Of a DNA stretch of 64,000 nt, positions 23,017 through 43,315 are shown piece after piece (positions within the stretch are counted from its first letter, which is position 1; each line of letters begins with the position of its first letter). The DNA lies in NCBI GenBank assembly GCA_964017155.1, contig OZ024857.1, forward strand, positions 6,232,327-6,296,326, written 5' to 3'. The DNA comes from Oasisia sp. SBJ-2009. Taxonomy: Eukaryota > Annelida > Polychaeta > Sabellida > Siboglinidae. The notes below the pieces were generated by a model. It was not told the DNA's origin and searched no databases. It was given only the letters and a program-made list of their open reading frames with translations. Made by a program: the position numbers and the translations under genes.

Positions 23017-24592
23017 ATCATTGTATTATCCACACTGGATGTTGTGTAATTATTGTTTTGTAGTGAGTTTCCCTGTACAGGATGTGTATTTTCTACAGTG
23101 TTATGTGTCAAAATGTGTCAACCACTGTAGATATATGTCATTAGCTGCGTTGCTCATCCAACTCCAGTATAACTGAACAGCTACCAATAAGGACCAACTC
23201 ATCACGGATCACGTCGCAATGAATTTAGCCATTAAGGTTTTGGGATCCATTTTACATCGCTCAAAATTGCAATCTGTTGTACTTAAATTCAATTCAATTA
23301 CAAGATTGTTCAGGAGTTTATTTGTGGGACCATCTTTAAAAATACAATGTCCAAATTCTGTTTATCATAAAATGTGTTTTGAAGGTAACGTGCATAACAA
23401 AAGTGTGTTTCGTGATCACAAAACAGTGTTTGTCATATCACTATTTTTGTCCTTGTAAATCCACGATTGGCATATGTTGTTTTGAAGTTGACTCACTACC
23501 AAGCATTCGGCTAAGTTGGCCTTAAATACAACTGACTCTGGCGACTTCCTGCCAATGAATACATGACGAAATAGGCAACCCTTGTTCTAGCCTCGAATAC
23601 CCAGACTCGGTAGCAGCACTGCTTATGCAAGGCACACACCAACCGACTAACGCCGACCGTCGGCGCTACGTGTGTCCTTGAAATCCAAACTTGCCACATC
23701 TTTGGGATGGCAATCCGTATTTTTGACCTAAAATTGTGTAAGAATACATATCAATCCGTATCATTAATCACATCTTCCTGTTAACTGGAAGGCCTTTTCA
23801 AAACGGTTTTTCCACGGTATTTTTTATTATTGAGGCCAGTTAACTGGAAGATCACCGAAGTTTTACTTCACTTCAGCACGTTTAAACTGCGTACCGCAAA
23901 ACAGACCGGGTCATCAAATAACGACAATTTATTTCATCAGTTCGCGCGTATATCAAAGTTTCACTGGCAGGCGTCAACATTTTGAAATCAGAAATGCAGG
24001 CGATTTTATTGAACTCGGTGTCGAGCTCCATTTCCTGGACTGTTTTTTATAATCGTCATGCGCCTGCCACGCGCCCCGTTCCCACCCGTTGAGTCACCTA
24101 GTTTCCAGAACATAAAATTTACCAGTACACCATCTATTACGCGCAATAATAAACTAATCAGTGGTTTAGTTAGTTCGTTTCGAAGCGATTTACTTAGTCA
24201 CTAACAGTAAACAATTATTCCATTATGCAGTATAGTGTTATGACGCATGCAAGGCATAATGTGGGTAAAAACAATTTCTCCATAAATTTAGTTAAAATCC
24301 GTATCAAAATGGAGTACGGCCGTATCACTTTAAAAAAACCACAAAAATCCGTATCGGATACGGGTAACCCGTATCATGTGGCATGTCTGGAAACCCATTA
24401 TACATATGCGTGTTTACCCCTTTGGTGTTTAGGCCTACTTTAGATAATTTATTCACAAGAATGACGCCGTTATGAGTTTGGGGGCTGGCCATAGTGATAG
24501 TTGCATCATTACAATGTCGCCACCACCGATGTCTTCGACTACGAAAAACCAAGACAAAGGGATGCGTCCACACATAGCGATGCCCAGCAAAC
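23017..24592. other. Intergenic stretch with MITE-like palindromes
   Basis: No exon seen. 23628-23680 is a short palindromic unit (GCACACACCAACCGACT ... GTGTGTCC) related to one at 38980-39053. Between about 23690 and 24395 the two ends share TGCCACAT and CCGTAT words in inverted order, a possible 0.7-kb decayed inverted-end element. Confidence 0.35.
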
Positions 24593-24636
24593 AAGGAACC
24601 ATTTCTGAACCAGTTGACACGTGTCATACTGGTTCA

Positions 24637-25290
24637 TAATTGGTACCGCTCCACCAGTACGTGTTTTCAAGTGTATTCACGTGAATACACGTGTTCTGTC
24701 TGTTGTCACGAGTTTGACACGTGTCGTACTGGGTCAGAACTGGTACGGTTTCACTGGTACGTGTCTTCACGTGAATTCACGTGATCTGTCACGTGTTTAA
24801 CTGGGGAAACTGGTACGGTTCTAGCCGTACGAGTATTCACGCGAATTCACGTGTTCAAACACGTGTCTAACTGGGGAAACTGGTACGGTTCTAGCGGTAC
24901 GAGTATTCACGCGAATTCACGTGTTCATACACGTGTCTAACTGGGGAAACTGGTACGGTTCTAGTGGTACGAGTATTCACGCGAATTCACGTGTTCATAC
25001 ACGTGTCTAACCGGGGAAACTGGTACGGTTCTAGCGGTACGAGTATTCACGCGAATTCACGTGTTCATACACGTGTCTAACTGGGGAAACTGGTACGGTT
25101 CTAGCGGAACGAGTATTCACGTTAATTCACGTGTTCATACACCTGTCTAACTGGTGAAACTGGTACGGTTCTAGCGGAACGAGTATTCACGTTAATTCAC
25201 GTGTTCATACACGTGTCTAACTGGGGAAACTGGTACGGTTCTAGCGGAACGAGTATTCACGCGAATTCACGTGTTCATTCACAAATGTAT
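24637..25290 (+). repeat. 70-bp tandem array rich in CACGTG
   Basis: About nine units of 70 bp containing AACTGGGGAAACTGGTACGG, GAGTATTCACG and AATTCACGTGTTCA. The first two units are more diverged. Confidence 0.92.
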
Positions 25291-26751
25291 AACGAGTGAG
25301 TATACATAGTGTGTTTATATAAACGGATACTGGATCAGGTCATAAGTAAACATTATGTGAATAGAAATACATGGGCAATACGTGCAATACATAAAATACA
25401 ATTAAAGCAATTATGGGGTACAAATAAAAGAATAAATAAGTCGGTAATAAAAATAAATAAATAAAAATAAATAAGTCGTGATATTTTTTGAATATGTTAT
25501 TAAATTAATTATTAAAAATAGGGTATAAATACACTACAAATAGCATGTGTACAATTGTGAGTTTTATCGAATAGTTATAACATTCACATAAATATAAGTT
25601 TTGTAAAAAAAAAACTAATAAAAACCGATAGCAACAATCAAATATGTGCACATTTAATATGGAAATTGTAAGTACATGTGGTGAAACAGTTGGGAGTTCC
25701 AGTTGGAAGTTTTCTGTATTGATGCATTCTTCACGTGACGTATTTACCCCATACTAAATATATCTCTCCAGGGATTCACCGTGTTGCTCAGGGAACTGAA
25801 CTCTCATAGAGACTGAAATAAAACAAATCTTAAATAAATGTGTAAACTATTTCAATGTCCACGCCATGCTAATCAAGCTCAGCGGTTGTTCAGAATGGTT
25901 AGAAGCGTGTGTTACAACCGATAATGTAATAATCGCCCGGTAATGTAATAACTACCCGATAATGTAATAAAATCAACCGATAATGTAATAACCACCCTAT
26001 AATGTAATAACATCAACCGATAATGTAATAAACTTGCTAACCGATAATGTAATAATTTTCAACCGATAATGTAATAAACTCCTCTTGCCTGATAATGTAA
26101 TAACTTTCGCCTGATAATGTAATAACGTACACATTTTTCGTAGGACTTAGTCGTTTTCGTGGATTTCATGTTGGTTTCTTGTACTTAGACCTAAGTCTTA
26201 GTCGATTTCGTCGATTTCTTCTATTTCGCAATACTACAACTTTTGCTAGCGGAATCAATTTAGATTAAATCCAATATGCTGGTTCCAATTCGGAAGTCAT
26301 ATTTATCCCAGCAGGTCAGGATTTTGAGTTATACATTCTCTTTCCATTTATTAATGACGGGTTGGTGTAATACAACATATGCCGATATGGGCTTCATTGA
26401 TAACGAAATTGTCGACCCAAATCCTGGTATCGATGATCTCACAAGTGTTCCCTTTCCATGCTATAATGTCAGGGTATCGAATGCCCACAGGCGTGGGGTT
26501 TGCTGGTTCAATCCTAGTGTGAAACCCAGATGAAGAAATGGTTTCTTAAAGAATGTGTTATGTATATGTTTTAGTACGATGTTTGTAATTCTCCCGTGAT
26601 GTGCTCAAGATACATACATACATACATACATACATACATACATACATACATACATACCTACATACATACATACATACATACATACATACATACATACATA
26701 CATACATACATACACACAAATATATATATATATAATATATATATATATATA

Positions 26752-28176
<1,425 letters not shown>

Positions 28177-29505
28177 GCACACACACTAACCGAGTTACCC
28201 CGCCATGCCTGGGAACAAAAGGCAGTCACCCGCAATAACACCGTTTCACCTGTTCGAAATCGGTTCATTTAGGCTATGCTTAAAGTACACTAGGTAAGTA
28301 TGCGTTCATCTATATAACGCGAAATAAAAATGAACACCAAACAGTATCAAGAATAACTGTACCAATAAAGTACCAAGAATAACTGTGACGAAATCAAACA
28401 TAGGCAGTTCGACCACAATGCAAACATATATGTTGCAATATATGTATTACATGTTTATCTGTTTGCGCAATCTGCCGCCGATTAGTTCGGATTTTCATCG
28501 CGTAAATATACATATATATATATATATTATATATATATATATATTTGTGTATATGTATGTATGTATGTATGTATGTATCTTGAGCACATCACGGGAGAAT
28601 TACAAACATCGTACTAAAACATATACATAACACATTCTTTAAGAAACCATTTCTTCATCTGGGTTTCACACTAGGATTGAACCAGCAAACCCCACGCCTG
28701 TGGGCATTCGATACCCTGACATTATAGCATGGAAAGGGAATACTTGTGAGATAATCGATACCAGGATTTAGGCCGACAATTTCGTTATCAATGAAGCCCA
28801 CAGTTGTATTGCACCAACCCGTCATTAATAAATGGAAAGAGAATGTATAACTAAAAATCCTGACCTGCTGGGATAAATATGACTTCCGAATTGGAACCAG
28901 CATATTGGATTTAATCTAAATTGATTCCGCTAGCAAAAGTTGTGGTATTGCGAAATAGAAGAAATCGACGAAATCGACTAAGTACAAGAAACCAACATGA
29001 AATCCACGAAAACGACTAAGTCCTACGAGAAATTTGTACGTTATTACATTATCAGGCGAAAGTTATTACATTATCAGGCAAGAGGAGTTTATTACATTAT
29101 CGGTTGAAAATTATTACATTATCGGTTAGCAAGTTTATTACATTATCGGTTGATGTTATTACATTAGAGGGTGGTTATTACATTATCGGTTGATTTTATT
29201 ACATTATCGGGTAGTTATTACATTACCGGGCGATTATTACATTATCGGTTGTAACAGCGTGGTGGTTATATGGGATTCTTGAAGCTCGTGGGTTCTGTCG
29301 CGAGTGGAAGAGGTGTATGCACTGTACATATCGGTGGTACTGCGAAATCAGTTTAGAGCTTACTTCAGCTAACTTCATCTGTCGAGGGACTTGAACATAG
29401 TTGCATGCTTGGGGGGGGGGGGCATTTCAACCACGCCTACGTGTTTAGCATAACATTGAAAGTGATTCTTCCAATCTGTACTGCAACTTTGTTCTTCTGT
29501 TATAG

Positions 29506-30211
<706 letters not shown>

Positions 30212-30370
30212 TGTGGCTACACCCCTTCTGGACTTCCCCTACTGTTAGTGTAGAAGAGAGTTGATGGCAGCCTTGTTGTTACGTGCATGTTTTAAATTTA
30301 TATGTAGACTATTCTAGTTGACTAGGCACACTGAGGACGTGATGTGTAACTAAGTTATTCTTTGCTTTAA

Positions 30371-30376
30371 AATAAA
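30371..30376 (+). terminator. Candidate poly(A) signal after the orphan exons
   Basis: AATAAA, 160 bp after the TAA at 30209-30211, followed by a TTGTTGTGT stretch (GT-rich). Confidence 0.4.
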
Positions 30377-30516
30377 ATTGTTGTGTCCAACGAGTTGGTC
30401 TGTCTTAATCTATAGTAGGTATCACTTGACTTCTGCGTCGGACTGGACGTGATCTTCACCAATCAATTTATAACCATTTTCAGACATTTGTCAGAGCAGA
30501 TGATTTGACGTGTTTA

Positions 30517-30612
30517 TAGTAGCGCAGTGGTGCAGGGGCGCAGTGGCCAGAGCTTCTTCGGATTCCCGACTAAGAGAACCAGTGTTCGAATCCTGTGCTG
30601 CCGTGTCAATCG
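30517..30612 (+). mobile_element. SINE head fragment
   Basis: tRNA-like head with GGCGCAGTGGCCAGAGC (A-box region) and GTTCGAATCC (B box), ending near CTGCCGTGTCAAT. The body seen in the other copies is missing. Confidence 0.7.
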
Positions 30613-30774
30613 TTGAGCAAGTTTGCAGCGATGCGTATCGAAACAGATGTTCTCACCGTGAATTTCTTCACAGTCTCGTAAATAAACATACGGAAAAGAG
30701 GTTATTTTATGTACAAAAACAGTGCTGAAACACGTACTTTCATTTTGAAATTTGTTCAAAGAATCCCGTGAAGT

Positions 30775-31390
30775 CAGGTACTGAAGTCAGGTGAAAAGAC
30801 GTGCTTAAACACGTATCAAAATACCACAACTGTTCGCAGAATCCCGTGAATACACGTACGACAATACGTACAGAAAACACGTAATTTTACGTGCGGTAAT
30901 CACGTGTCGATACACCAAATTTATTCACATAATCCCGTGAATTCACGTACGACAATCAGGTGAATACACGTACAGAAAACACGTGATTTTCACAAATGGA
31001 AAACTCGTTATTTCACGTGCGTTAATCACGTGTCGACACACCAAATCTGTTAACAGAATCCCGTGAATTCACGTACGGCAATCAGGTGAATACACGTGCA
31101 GAAAACACGTGATTTTCACGAATGGAAAACTCGTTATTTCACGTGCGGTAATCACGTGTCGACACCCCAAATTTGTCGACAGAATCCCGTGAATTCACGT
31201 ACGGCAATCAGGTGAATACACGTGCAGAAAACACGTGTTTTTTATGAATGGAAAAACTCGTGATTTCACGAGCAGTAAACACGTGTCGACACACCAAATT
31301 TGTCGACAGAATCCCGTGAATTCACGTACCGAAAACACGTGAATTGAGCCAGTTGAACTCGTGAATTCACTTACTGAACACGTGAAATCA
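30775..31390 (+). repeat. 126-bp tandem array rich in CACGTG
   Basis: About four to five units of roughly 126 bp with CCCGTGAATTCACGTACGG, AAAACACGTGATTTTCACG and TAATCACGTGTCGACAC. It is the counterpart of the 70-bp array at the other end of the candidate large element; the units differ but share the ACGTG words. Confidence 0.88.
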
Positions 31391-31919
31391 CGGGTCGTTG
31401 TTTGCTGGGTGAGAGAGGCGCAAGGGGCGTGTGTACATTAAGCGAGACTAATAGGAATGGTGCGATATGCTAGTCTGGCGCTGCCGATCACTATCGCATA
31501 GGCGAAACAGTTTGCTATTTGGCAAAAATATAAAAATATAATATATTGGTCGTTATAATTAATATGAAAATAATTATAACGACCAAACCTGAATAACAAG
31601 GCGTCGAAACAGCGATTCCACCAGCGAACATGATGAACACGTGAGGCACGTGAAATGCAAAGATAACCAGTAATTATTTAACTAATTAATGTTGTCAGTA
31701 CACCAGTACCAACATTTGGTTAATGCTATTATATGGGAGGCTTCTAGATGTATAGTTACCAAGACTGAAAAGAATGAAACAGATATAAGATTTATTTACA
31801 GCACTATCATATTCTTACCTTGGAATGTGGTTGCGTCGGCCGTGGAGTACTGCGTCAACGGCTGCACTCCACACTCGTGGTTACGGTAACATTTCATGAC
31901 GTCACTGCTCAATACAGAA

Positions 31920-32085
31920 TATGTTACAGCCGGGCAAAAAAACCCTCAGCAGCAACTGCACTTTCTTCGAAAGGTGTGTGTTTTCAACGTTGATCCAACA
32001 TTTCTTCTCCGTCTCTACTGTAGCACAGTTGAACCTCTCATAACGTATTGCAGTATTAATTATTATATGCCAAGAACGACGAGTG
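31920..32085 (+). mobile_element. Non-LTR retrotransposon RT fragment
   Basis: Translates as QQQLHFLRKVCVFNVD and LLRLYCSTVEPLITYC, the words found near the C-terminal end of many fish and invertebrate LINE reverse transcriptases. Short and dead. Confidence 0.65.
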
Positions 32086-32819
32086 TGTGTGGTATGCCTA
32101 CTTAATTCGTTGTTTACTTAATTGTGATTAAAGATTGCAGTTTTTGACTAGCGATTGGCTGAAGAGGGGAAGATTCTTTATTCAACGCTGACCATTAGCC
32201 AAGTTAGCCGGATGGCCGTTGGTGAGAGGTAGTTTGTAATAAAAAACGTTGCAATGAAAATGTGGCCGTATAATCCGGGTGGCCGATGACGAGGGAGCCG
32301 TATAAGTAGGGGACTACGTCAGGTTGCAGAGTATATAAATATCTGCAAAGTTCAATATGTACACATCGTGCTGTGTAGGTATTCATTACATAATAATACA
32401 CATGACTAGACCCCTATGTCAGCGCTCGTCGTGTTTGTAAACACGTTCCGGTTGCCCGATGATATTCCCTTGGTCAGCATTTCGAGGTGTGAATAGTTAT
32501 GGCCAAAACAAGAGACAAGTTGCTGCACCGATCGAAGCGATTTCGGTCGCTGGCGCTCCGGTACATGTTGCGTAATATTGTACCGGGCGACGTTCGTGGG
32601 GCGTGGCAGAGACTGGCTGTCCGAGCACGCGTGGCTGTCCGTCGAACGATCATGGGATGTGACGAATATGTTGCGCCGAGCAGGTCAAACTAAAAAAAAG
32701 CGCATTTAACATTCAATACTAATACAGTTCTAAGTAATTATTTAATTTGAAAGAACTGATGTTGCTAATAACATGAATTACATTGAAATTCGTCGAGAAG
32801 GCATCGTGTGATGGCTTGT

Positions 32820-33285
32820 CATTCCGAATGGATTACCCGGACGTGAACCAGCGCCGTGACATTTAAGGTGGGTAAAGGCGGAGCAGATCTACATACTCTA
32901 TAAGGTGTATACCCCGCCAATACACTGCTAAGTTTAAAAAAAGAGTTAGTTCTAATATCTATAATATTAAGACCTCCGTCCGCAAATGTGTTTAATAGTG
33001 ATTCTCTTTTCAAAACCTCTGATTTACTATTCCCCAAAAATGGAAATGCCAATTTCATCAATTTTGTTTACACCTTGCTGATGTAAGAATCCCTATGTAT
33101 AAAATGGAGCTGCACAGCACGGATTACAGAGTGATGCTTTCCCCCTAAAAGATAATTCCCTCCTGCTATATCAGCTCACACATTTTTCAATAATTTCAAT
33201 GATTTTCCCCCGAAGTCTTTTTATCGGGGTCTGTCGTACCTATAAACATGCCATATATTTTTGGGAAATCACTAGTCCATTATAG
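32820..33285 (-). mobile_element. Non-LTR retrotransposon fragment, ORF2 C-terminal type
   Basis: On the - strand: SRRELSFRGKASL, then FLGNSKSEVLKRESLLNTFA and DGGLNIIDIRTNSFFKL, resembling the post-RT region (LSFRGK..., KR..L...GGL...) of L1/jockey-like elements. Frames are broken. Confidence 0.6.
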
Positions 33286-33302
33286 ACCGGCAGGTTCAAG
33301 TG

Positions 33303-33597
33303 AGATGATCCGGGTTCGAATCCTGTGCTGCGGTGTTAAAACCGTGGTCAGTTTTTTTCACTCTACATTGGTCCAGTTCAATCAGTTGTATACATGAGTA
33401 CCTGGCAATAGACAGTGGTGGATATGTGTACGAGCAGCCTTTCGCACATTAATTTCAGCATATGGCTGGATGTTTCCTACATAAGTTGTGATAGTGTGTG
33501 ATTGAACATGTCTGCCAGGGAAGTAAAGTGTAAAGCGCTTTGAACAATCCTGAGGATTGGATACTGCGCTATATAAGAACTTAACTTTACCTTTTTT
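33303..33597 (+). mobile_element. SINE copy, 5' truncated
   Basis: Starts in the tRNA-like head just before GGTTCGAATCC and carries the whole body (ACCTGGCAATAGACAGTGG) and the tail (TAAAGCGCTTTGAA, GCGCTATATAAGAAC). It ends against a LINE fragment. Confidence 0.85.
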
Positions 33598-34145
33598 AAC
33601 TGAACACCCACGCCAATGTCCAAGCCTCACGTCATAGGTTTGTCCTTTTTGAGATTGGCGAACTGCCAACCCCACATATCGCTCCACCCAAGTACATAAA
33701 ACTGTCTCTTTGCTTAAGCTTCTTCACACCCAGGATTATATACTGCTCTCTTTTCCATGTCCCACCCACATTACCTCCGTCTTCTCAAAACGCACCCTCA
33801 GTCAATGTCTGCTTAAAATATGTTTCCACTCTGTCAGCTGTTCTTTGAGAGCTGCTTCCCCATCCGCTACTACTGCCAGGCCATATGCGTATAATAGTTC
33901 CCGTAGTATGTCTTTTGTACAAATCTATCTGCTGATTAGTTCCACCACAGCGATAAACAACAATGGGATCAAGGCACTCCCCTGTGTCAGGCCAACATTA
34001 ACTTTGGACTCTCCTGACACTCCCGGTCCACACAGCACCCTGCTCTTCGTGTCGTCATACGTCCCTTCCACAATCCCGACCTCCGCCTCTAGGACCCCCA
34101 TTCACCCCAGTGTTCCCATCGTCATTTCTGTTGGGATTGTAGCAT
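33598..34145 (-). mobile_element. Non-LTR retrotransposon RT domain fragment
   Basis: On the - strand, across frameshifts: VNVGLTQGSALIPLLFIAVV (RT motif GxxQGSxLSPLLF), a decayed YADD region followed by ADGEAALKEQLTEWK-like sequence, a KTEVMWVG-like word, and FMYLGGAICG-like sequence at the far end. A dead copy. Confidence 0.75.
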
Positions 34146-34304
34146 AGCAAGCAACTTCACCGTAATGCTTCTATATTTTCCCGGGTCATGCACATCTCCC
34201 TTTCTTTTCCACATTCGGACAATCAATTCCAACTCGCTCAACCACCGCCAGCATTTCTACTCGCACTTCATCAATGCCTGTTTATATTTCCGAATAGGCC
34301 TACA

Positions 34305-38899
<4,595 letters not shown>

Positions 38900-38978
38900 G
38901 GAGGTCAACGCACTTGTCACCTCTCGATTCGACTACTGCAACGCTGTGGGATATAACATCCCGTCGGCCCAAATTTGT
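38900..38978 (+). mobile_element. LINE reverse-transcriptase fragment (DYCN motif)
   Basis: Translates LVTSRFDYCNAVGYNIPSAQ, the conserved SRLDYCNxLxYGxP motif of CR1/L2-type elements. It is cut off by a palindromic insertion at 38979. Confidence 0.7.
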
Positions 38979-39056
38979 GCACACACCTACCGACTGCAGT
39001 GACGCAGTCGACCGACTGAGTTTACGCCGACTAGTCGGCAGGTGTGTGCTGAAAAT
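38979..39056. mobile_element. Short palindromic MITE-like unit
   Basis: GCACACACCTACCGACT at the left and AGTCGGCAGGTGTGTGC at the right are near-perfect reverse complements around a short centre. It interrupts a LINE fragment. A related unit is at 23628-23680. Confidence 0.55.
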
Positions 39057-42000
39057 CGGTAGATGTATACTTAGCATTAGCCCCTCACAGATTAATGCTC
39101 TGCCAATGTTGCCATCAGGGCGGCCTTACCCAGAACAGGGTAGAGACGCTGACTGTTCGCAGGCCAAATTTGAAGTAACAACATGGTTACCAGTATTATC
39201 AGATAATACTATACTATTAAAAGTATTTAACATTAAACTTTTATTCACACAAAATAAACAATTTTTTTTTATGAAGCAGGAATTATGGCCAGATAAGTCT
39301 GGATTACACAGGCCCCATTAGCTGGCGGCATGTCTTAGCCTCTCTTATGGATAACACTCAACAGCCAGCTAAGTGACCAGACTGTCTTCTTGGCGAAATT
39401 AGGTAGAAGAGCGAGTGTTTGTGAAGTGAGACTACCTTGTTCATGATCTTGGCTGCCCCCCCCCCCCGCCGCCCCCGCCCTCAATAGCAATGTTTACTGA
39501 ACATTGCTTTCTAAAAGTCACAACAACCAGTGTAGAAAGGAAGAATGAATGCAAAAGGTATAAATCCAATGTTGTATTTACCTCACATCACTACTACATC
39601 TACAATATATACATGGGATGTCTATAACCACATCCAACATTCAGTTTCTTGACAAATATATCATTTACTTACATACTTAATTATTACGTACACACGTTTC
39701 ATAACGCACAAGCAATAATGATACAGTTCTTAAATACAGCTCTTGCGAAAAACCGCTTCTTTGTCAGGTGACCTTCGGCGACCTTTGGTGTCTTACAGTG
39801 ACCATGTTGTCACAAGCTACAAGACTTGAGTACTCACAACCAACCATCTGGCCACTACAGACAAGTAATATCAAAAGCACAACCTCAAATGCTATGTATA
39901 CCAACAGGCACCACCCATCCTGTGAATAAAACGGTTTTTGCTCGTAAATATGGAAAAATATTGTCACCATACCATATCACAAGTTTAACACTGACATTTG
40001 TGAAATATAGTTACAAAATTGAGTTTAACTGTCTTTATACCAGATCGCACCAATGCAGATCACAAAGGCATCTTTGTGTATTTGTTCTACTCTGATGACA
40101 GATTTTTTAATCAAAGTGGTTGCCTGTATCCTCAAGCGCTGCAGTCAATTATTCTGTTTTAAAACAATTAGAATATAAATCTGAACAAATGTGATGACAT
40201 AAACGATAGTTCTGTCATCACAGTGTGTTTTGAACGCAATGATTACTTCCCAAAGAAACTGTGTAATCATACGTGTACGTGTGTGCTTATGAAGCATTAC
40301 TGCTCACCTTTAATAGACAAAGTGTATTGCACAAGTGTGAACTAAATCTGCTTCTTAAAAATTCTAACCTTGTCCATAAGTGAAGTATCTTCCTCAAGCA
40401 AAATCTCTGCCTGAAGAAAAGTTGTTTTAAAGCAGAGAATCATAATAAAAATCTAAAAATAATTAAAGCTTTGCAACTCATTTGTGGCTGATGAAATTGT
40501 TAATTTCATATATATTCCACTATTACTATGTCAGAGACGACAACATATACAGCTCATTATAAATCTGATACAATAAAATTTAATGTCAAGTGGTACTGCT
40601 AATTAGAAACCAAAGTTCCCATTTAAAAATCTCCGTTTTATGTTTTTATGAAAACCCTATTAAAACTCCCTGACACAGAAAAGTGTCAGGTAAGAAATGT
40701 GAAATACAGGTGGCAAGCAAGTAACACAACAGATTACCCTCAAGTCCTTCAACAATCACTTATGCTGCTGTGGCAATAGCCACAAAATTACACATGACAA
40801 CCACTCAATCCAACCAATAAAGTGAACTGTAGATTATGTATAGTTACGTAAATGACATCGCTACCTAATTCACACGTACAGTTCACCTTTTCATACAGTT
40901 CTAAGAGCATGTATATGTACAAAAGATAATCCTAAGCTGAACAGCCCGTCTGTACACAATAAATCGCAGTTCTTCATAGAGAACTTCAATATGGCAGTAT
41001 TAAAAAATGTGAACCTCTGTTAATTTCATGAACATAAGTTCACAGTGTACGTCTGACAGTCACACTAGAAGCAACGTGAATCAGCATGCAAGCCACTCAC
41101 AAAGTACAAATACTGACACTTCAAATTCCACTAGTGTACGCAGTCTACCAAGTGAATAAATAAATAAATACTGAATTAATTTCTAAGCTCGTAACCATCC
41201 ATTTTCACACATATTCATATGGAAGTAAATAACTTAAATGCGCTATATGAACCTGCCGTGACTAGGAGTTGGTGCATGACCACTTGCGGACATACAATAA
41301 CTCAAACACTAAATTGTAACTGTCACTTCAATTACAATTACCTGAAAGGTAACTGTGTGTCACTCAGAATATTACACTTGAGATCAGCCTGACAGTCTGT
41401 TACAAACTGTACAGATGACCTTCCTGTAGATCGTGCAGTGTTTTCAAAAATGACACTAGCGAGTGCTCAAACTGAGACGTGTCGTATGTGAATGGGACAC
41501 GTTTTTAGTCAACCTCAGTGACATTTTCAAAAACACAGAGGATGTCGACTGATAATATTTCAGTATTATACACTATGTTTCAGCATCCATGATAACTGTG
41601 TCCTGTCCTTAAAGGCATCAGCTGAGTCCCAGCTGTCATCCTGTAGCTGTGTCCACTCCACTAGTGTAGTGACCAGTGCTGCCCACCAGGACACAGTCAT
41701 GTATTCACCAGCATCGTCCATCCCAGTGTATCATGTGTATCTGATAGAATGAAATACACATCAATTCTACACGAACCAGTCACGCTTGCAGGCAGGACAC
41801 TGTCATATCACTGTGTCCACAGATGACTGTCACAGCTGAGCATTCTGTGACAATAATGTCACGTGACTCTCATCTGACATGGTATGATCCATGTATCTGA
41901 ATGATGCAGATCACAATGATCTGTCCCGGGGAGATCATGTCAGAGATTCACAGTTGGCAAGAATGTGGCTGCTTTGGTCAACACTTGACCACGGGCAGCG

Positions 42001-43315
42001 ACAAACTGTTCGAGATTGAGCTGGTACTGCATGTTGGTCAAGAGTGACCACTGGTCAAAGTTGCAGTGGTGCTTGGCCGGAGAATCTCAGTAGTGGTAAT
42101 GCTGCTTCGGTGGACTGATGACACATGTGTCATTCTGTAACAGAGGTCAAGCAATGATGACACACGTGTCATTATGTAACAGAGGCCAAGCAATGATGAC
42201 ACACGTGTCATTCTGTAACAGAGGTCAACCAATGATGACACACGTGTCATTATGTAACAGAGGTCAAGCAGTGGTGACACATGTGTCATTCTGTAACAGA
42301 GGTCAACCAATGATGACATACGTGTCATTCATTCAAGTCCAGTGGATCCAGTAACAGTACCGACAACAGAAGTCATAAACTGTCATTATTTTGAAAGGTC
42401 ACACACTGATAACACAGGTCAATCTGTAACACAGGTCATACTCTGATGACATATATGTCACTATGTAACAGAAGTCATAAATTGTAATTTTGTAACATAG
42501 GTCATACACTGATGACACATGTCATTTTGTAACATAAGTCATGTATTGATAACACGTTTCAATCTATATTAGAGGTCAGACACACTACATCTTTTTGTAA
42601 CATAGGGTAAGCATGTTATTCTCCAATAGACGCCATTTCCCAGCAATGCAAGTGTCACTATGTAAAAGAGGTTACAAATTATAAAAGTATATACTACCTT
42701 GGTAGGTATGTTTTATTTTGTATGAAACCAGTTTGATACACGACTATCAAACATATTGGACTGAGAGAATACAGTAATATGTCCATACAATGCGCAACAT
42801 ACAATTACAGGCTGTCTGTGGGAAAACTGAAGAGGACCCGTTCTCCATGCTACACCAGTGACGTTGGACCATGCAACTACGTCTCAACAACCAAGACAGA
42901 TACAAATGCCTCAAACCTACAGTATAAAATTATGGTAATGAAATCAAGCGCACTGGAGCTCAAAGTGAATGTACAACAGGATGAACAATTTTGTATTTAT
43001 TATACATTATATAAATTAGCATGTGGCATAATAAAACTATGCATTCTAACGTTGTTTTCGTCAAAGGAAAAATTGTGCAACATCCATGCATCGGTGGGCA
43101 ATGTTTCAGATAACTTTGTTAAACCTCGCTAGGTCACGTCATGCAAGACCCATTCTACCACACATTCACAATATCAACACAGACAGACAACACATTTACA
43201 AACACAACACTCATTGTCGTCTGTACGATAAACACAACAGTAACCATCACTCTATTTCCGTCAACATGCCGTAAACTGGAGCAAATTTGAATGAGTTCAC
43301 TCAAGCAGGGTTGCC
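39057..43315. other. Region between the genes; probably includes the kalirin 3' end
   Basis: No confirmed exon. Expected here on the - strand are the last kalirin/Trio codons and 3' UTR. One weak candidate terminal exon begins at 41740 after TCTATCAG and reads THDTLGWTMLVNT then TGA (41697-41699). A poly-C run is at 39457-39468. Confidence 0.2.
42115..42330 (+). repeat. 39-bp minisatellite with CACGTG core
   Basis: About five and a half units of 39 bp, each with GATGACACACGTGTCATT and TGTAACAGAGGTCAA. Degenerate copies continue to about 42610. Confidence 0.9.

Noticed and set aside
32499..32693. 64-codon Arg-rich + strand frame
   Set aside because: No homology, no splice or promoter context, and it lies in a transposon-rich stretch.
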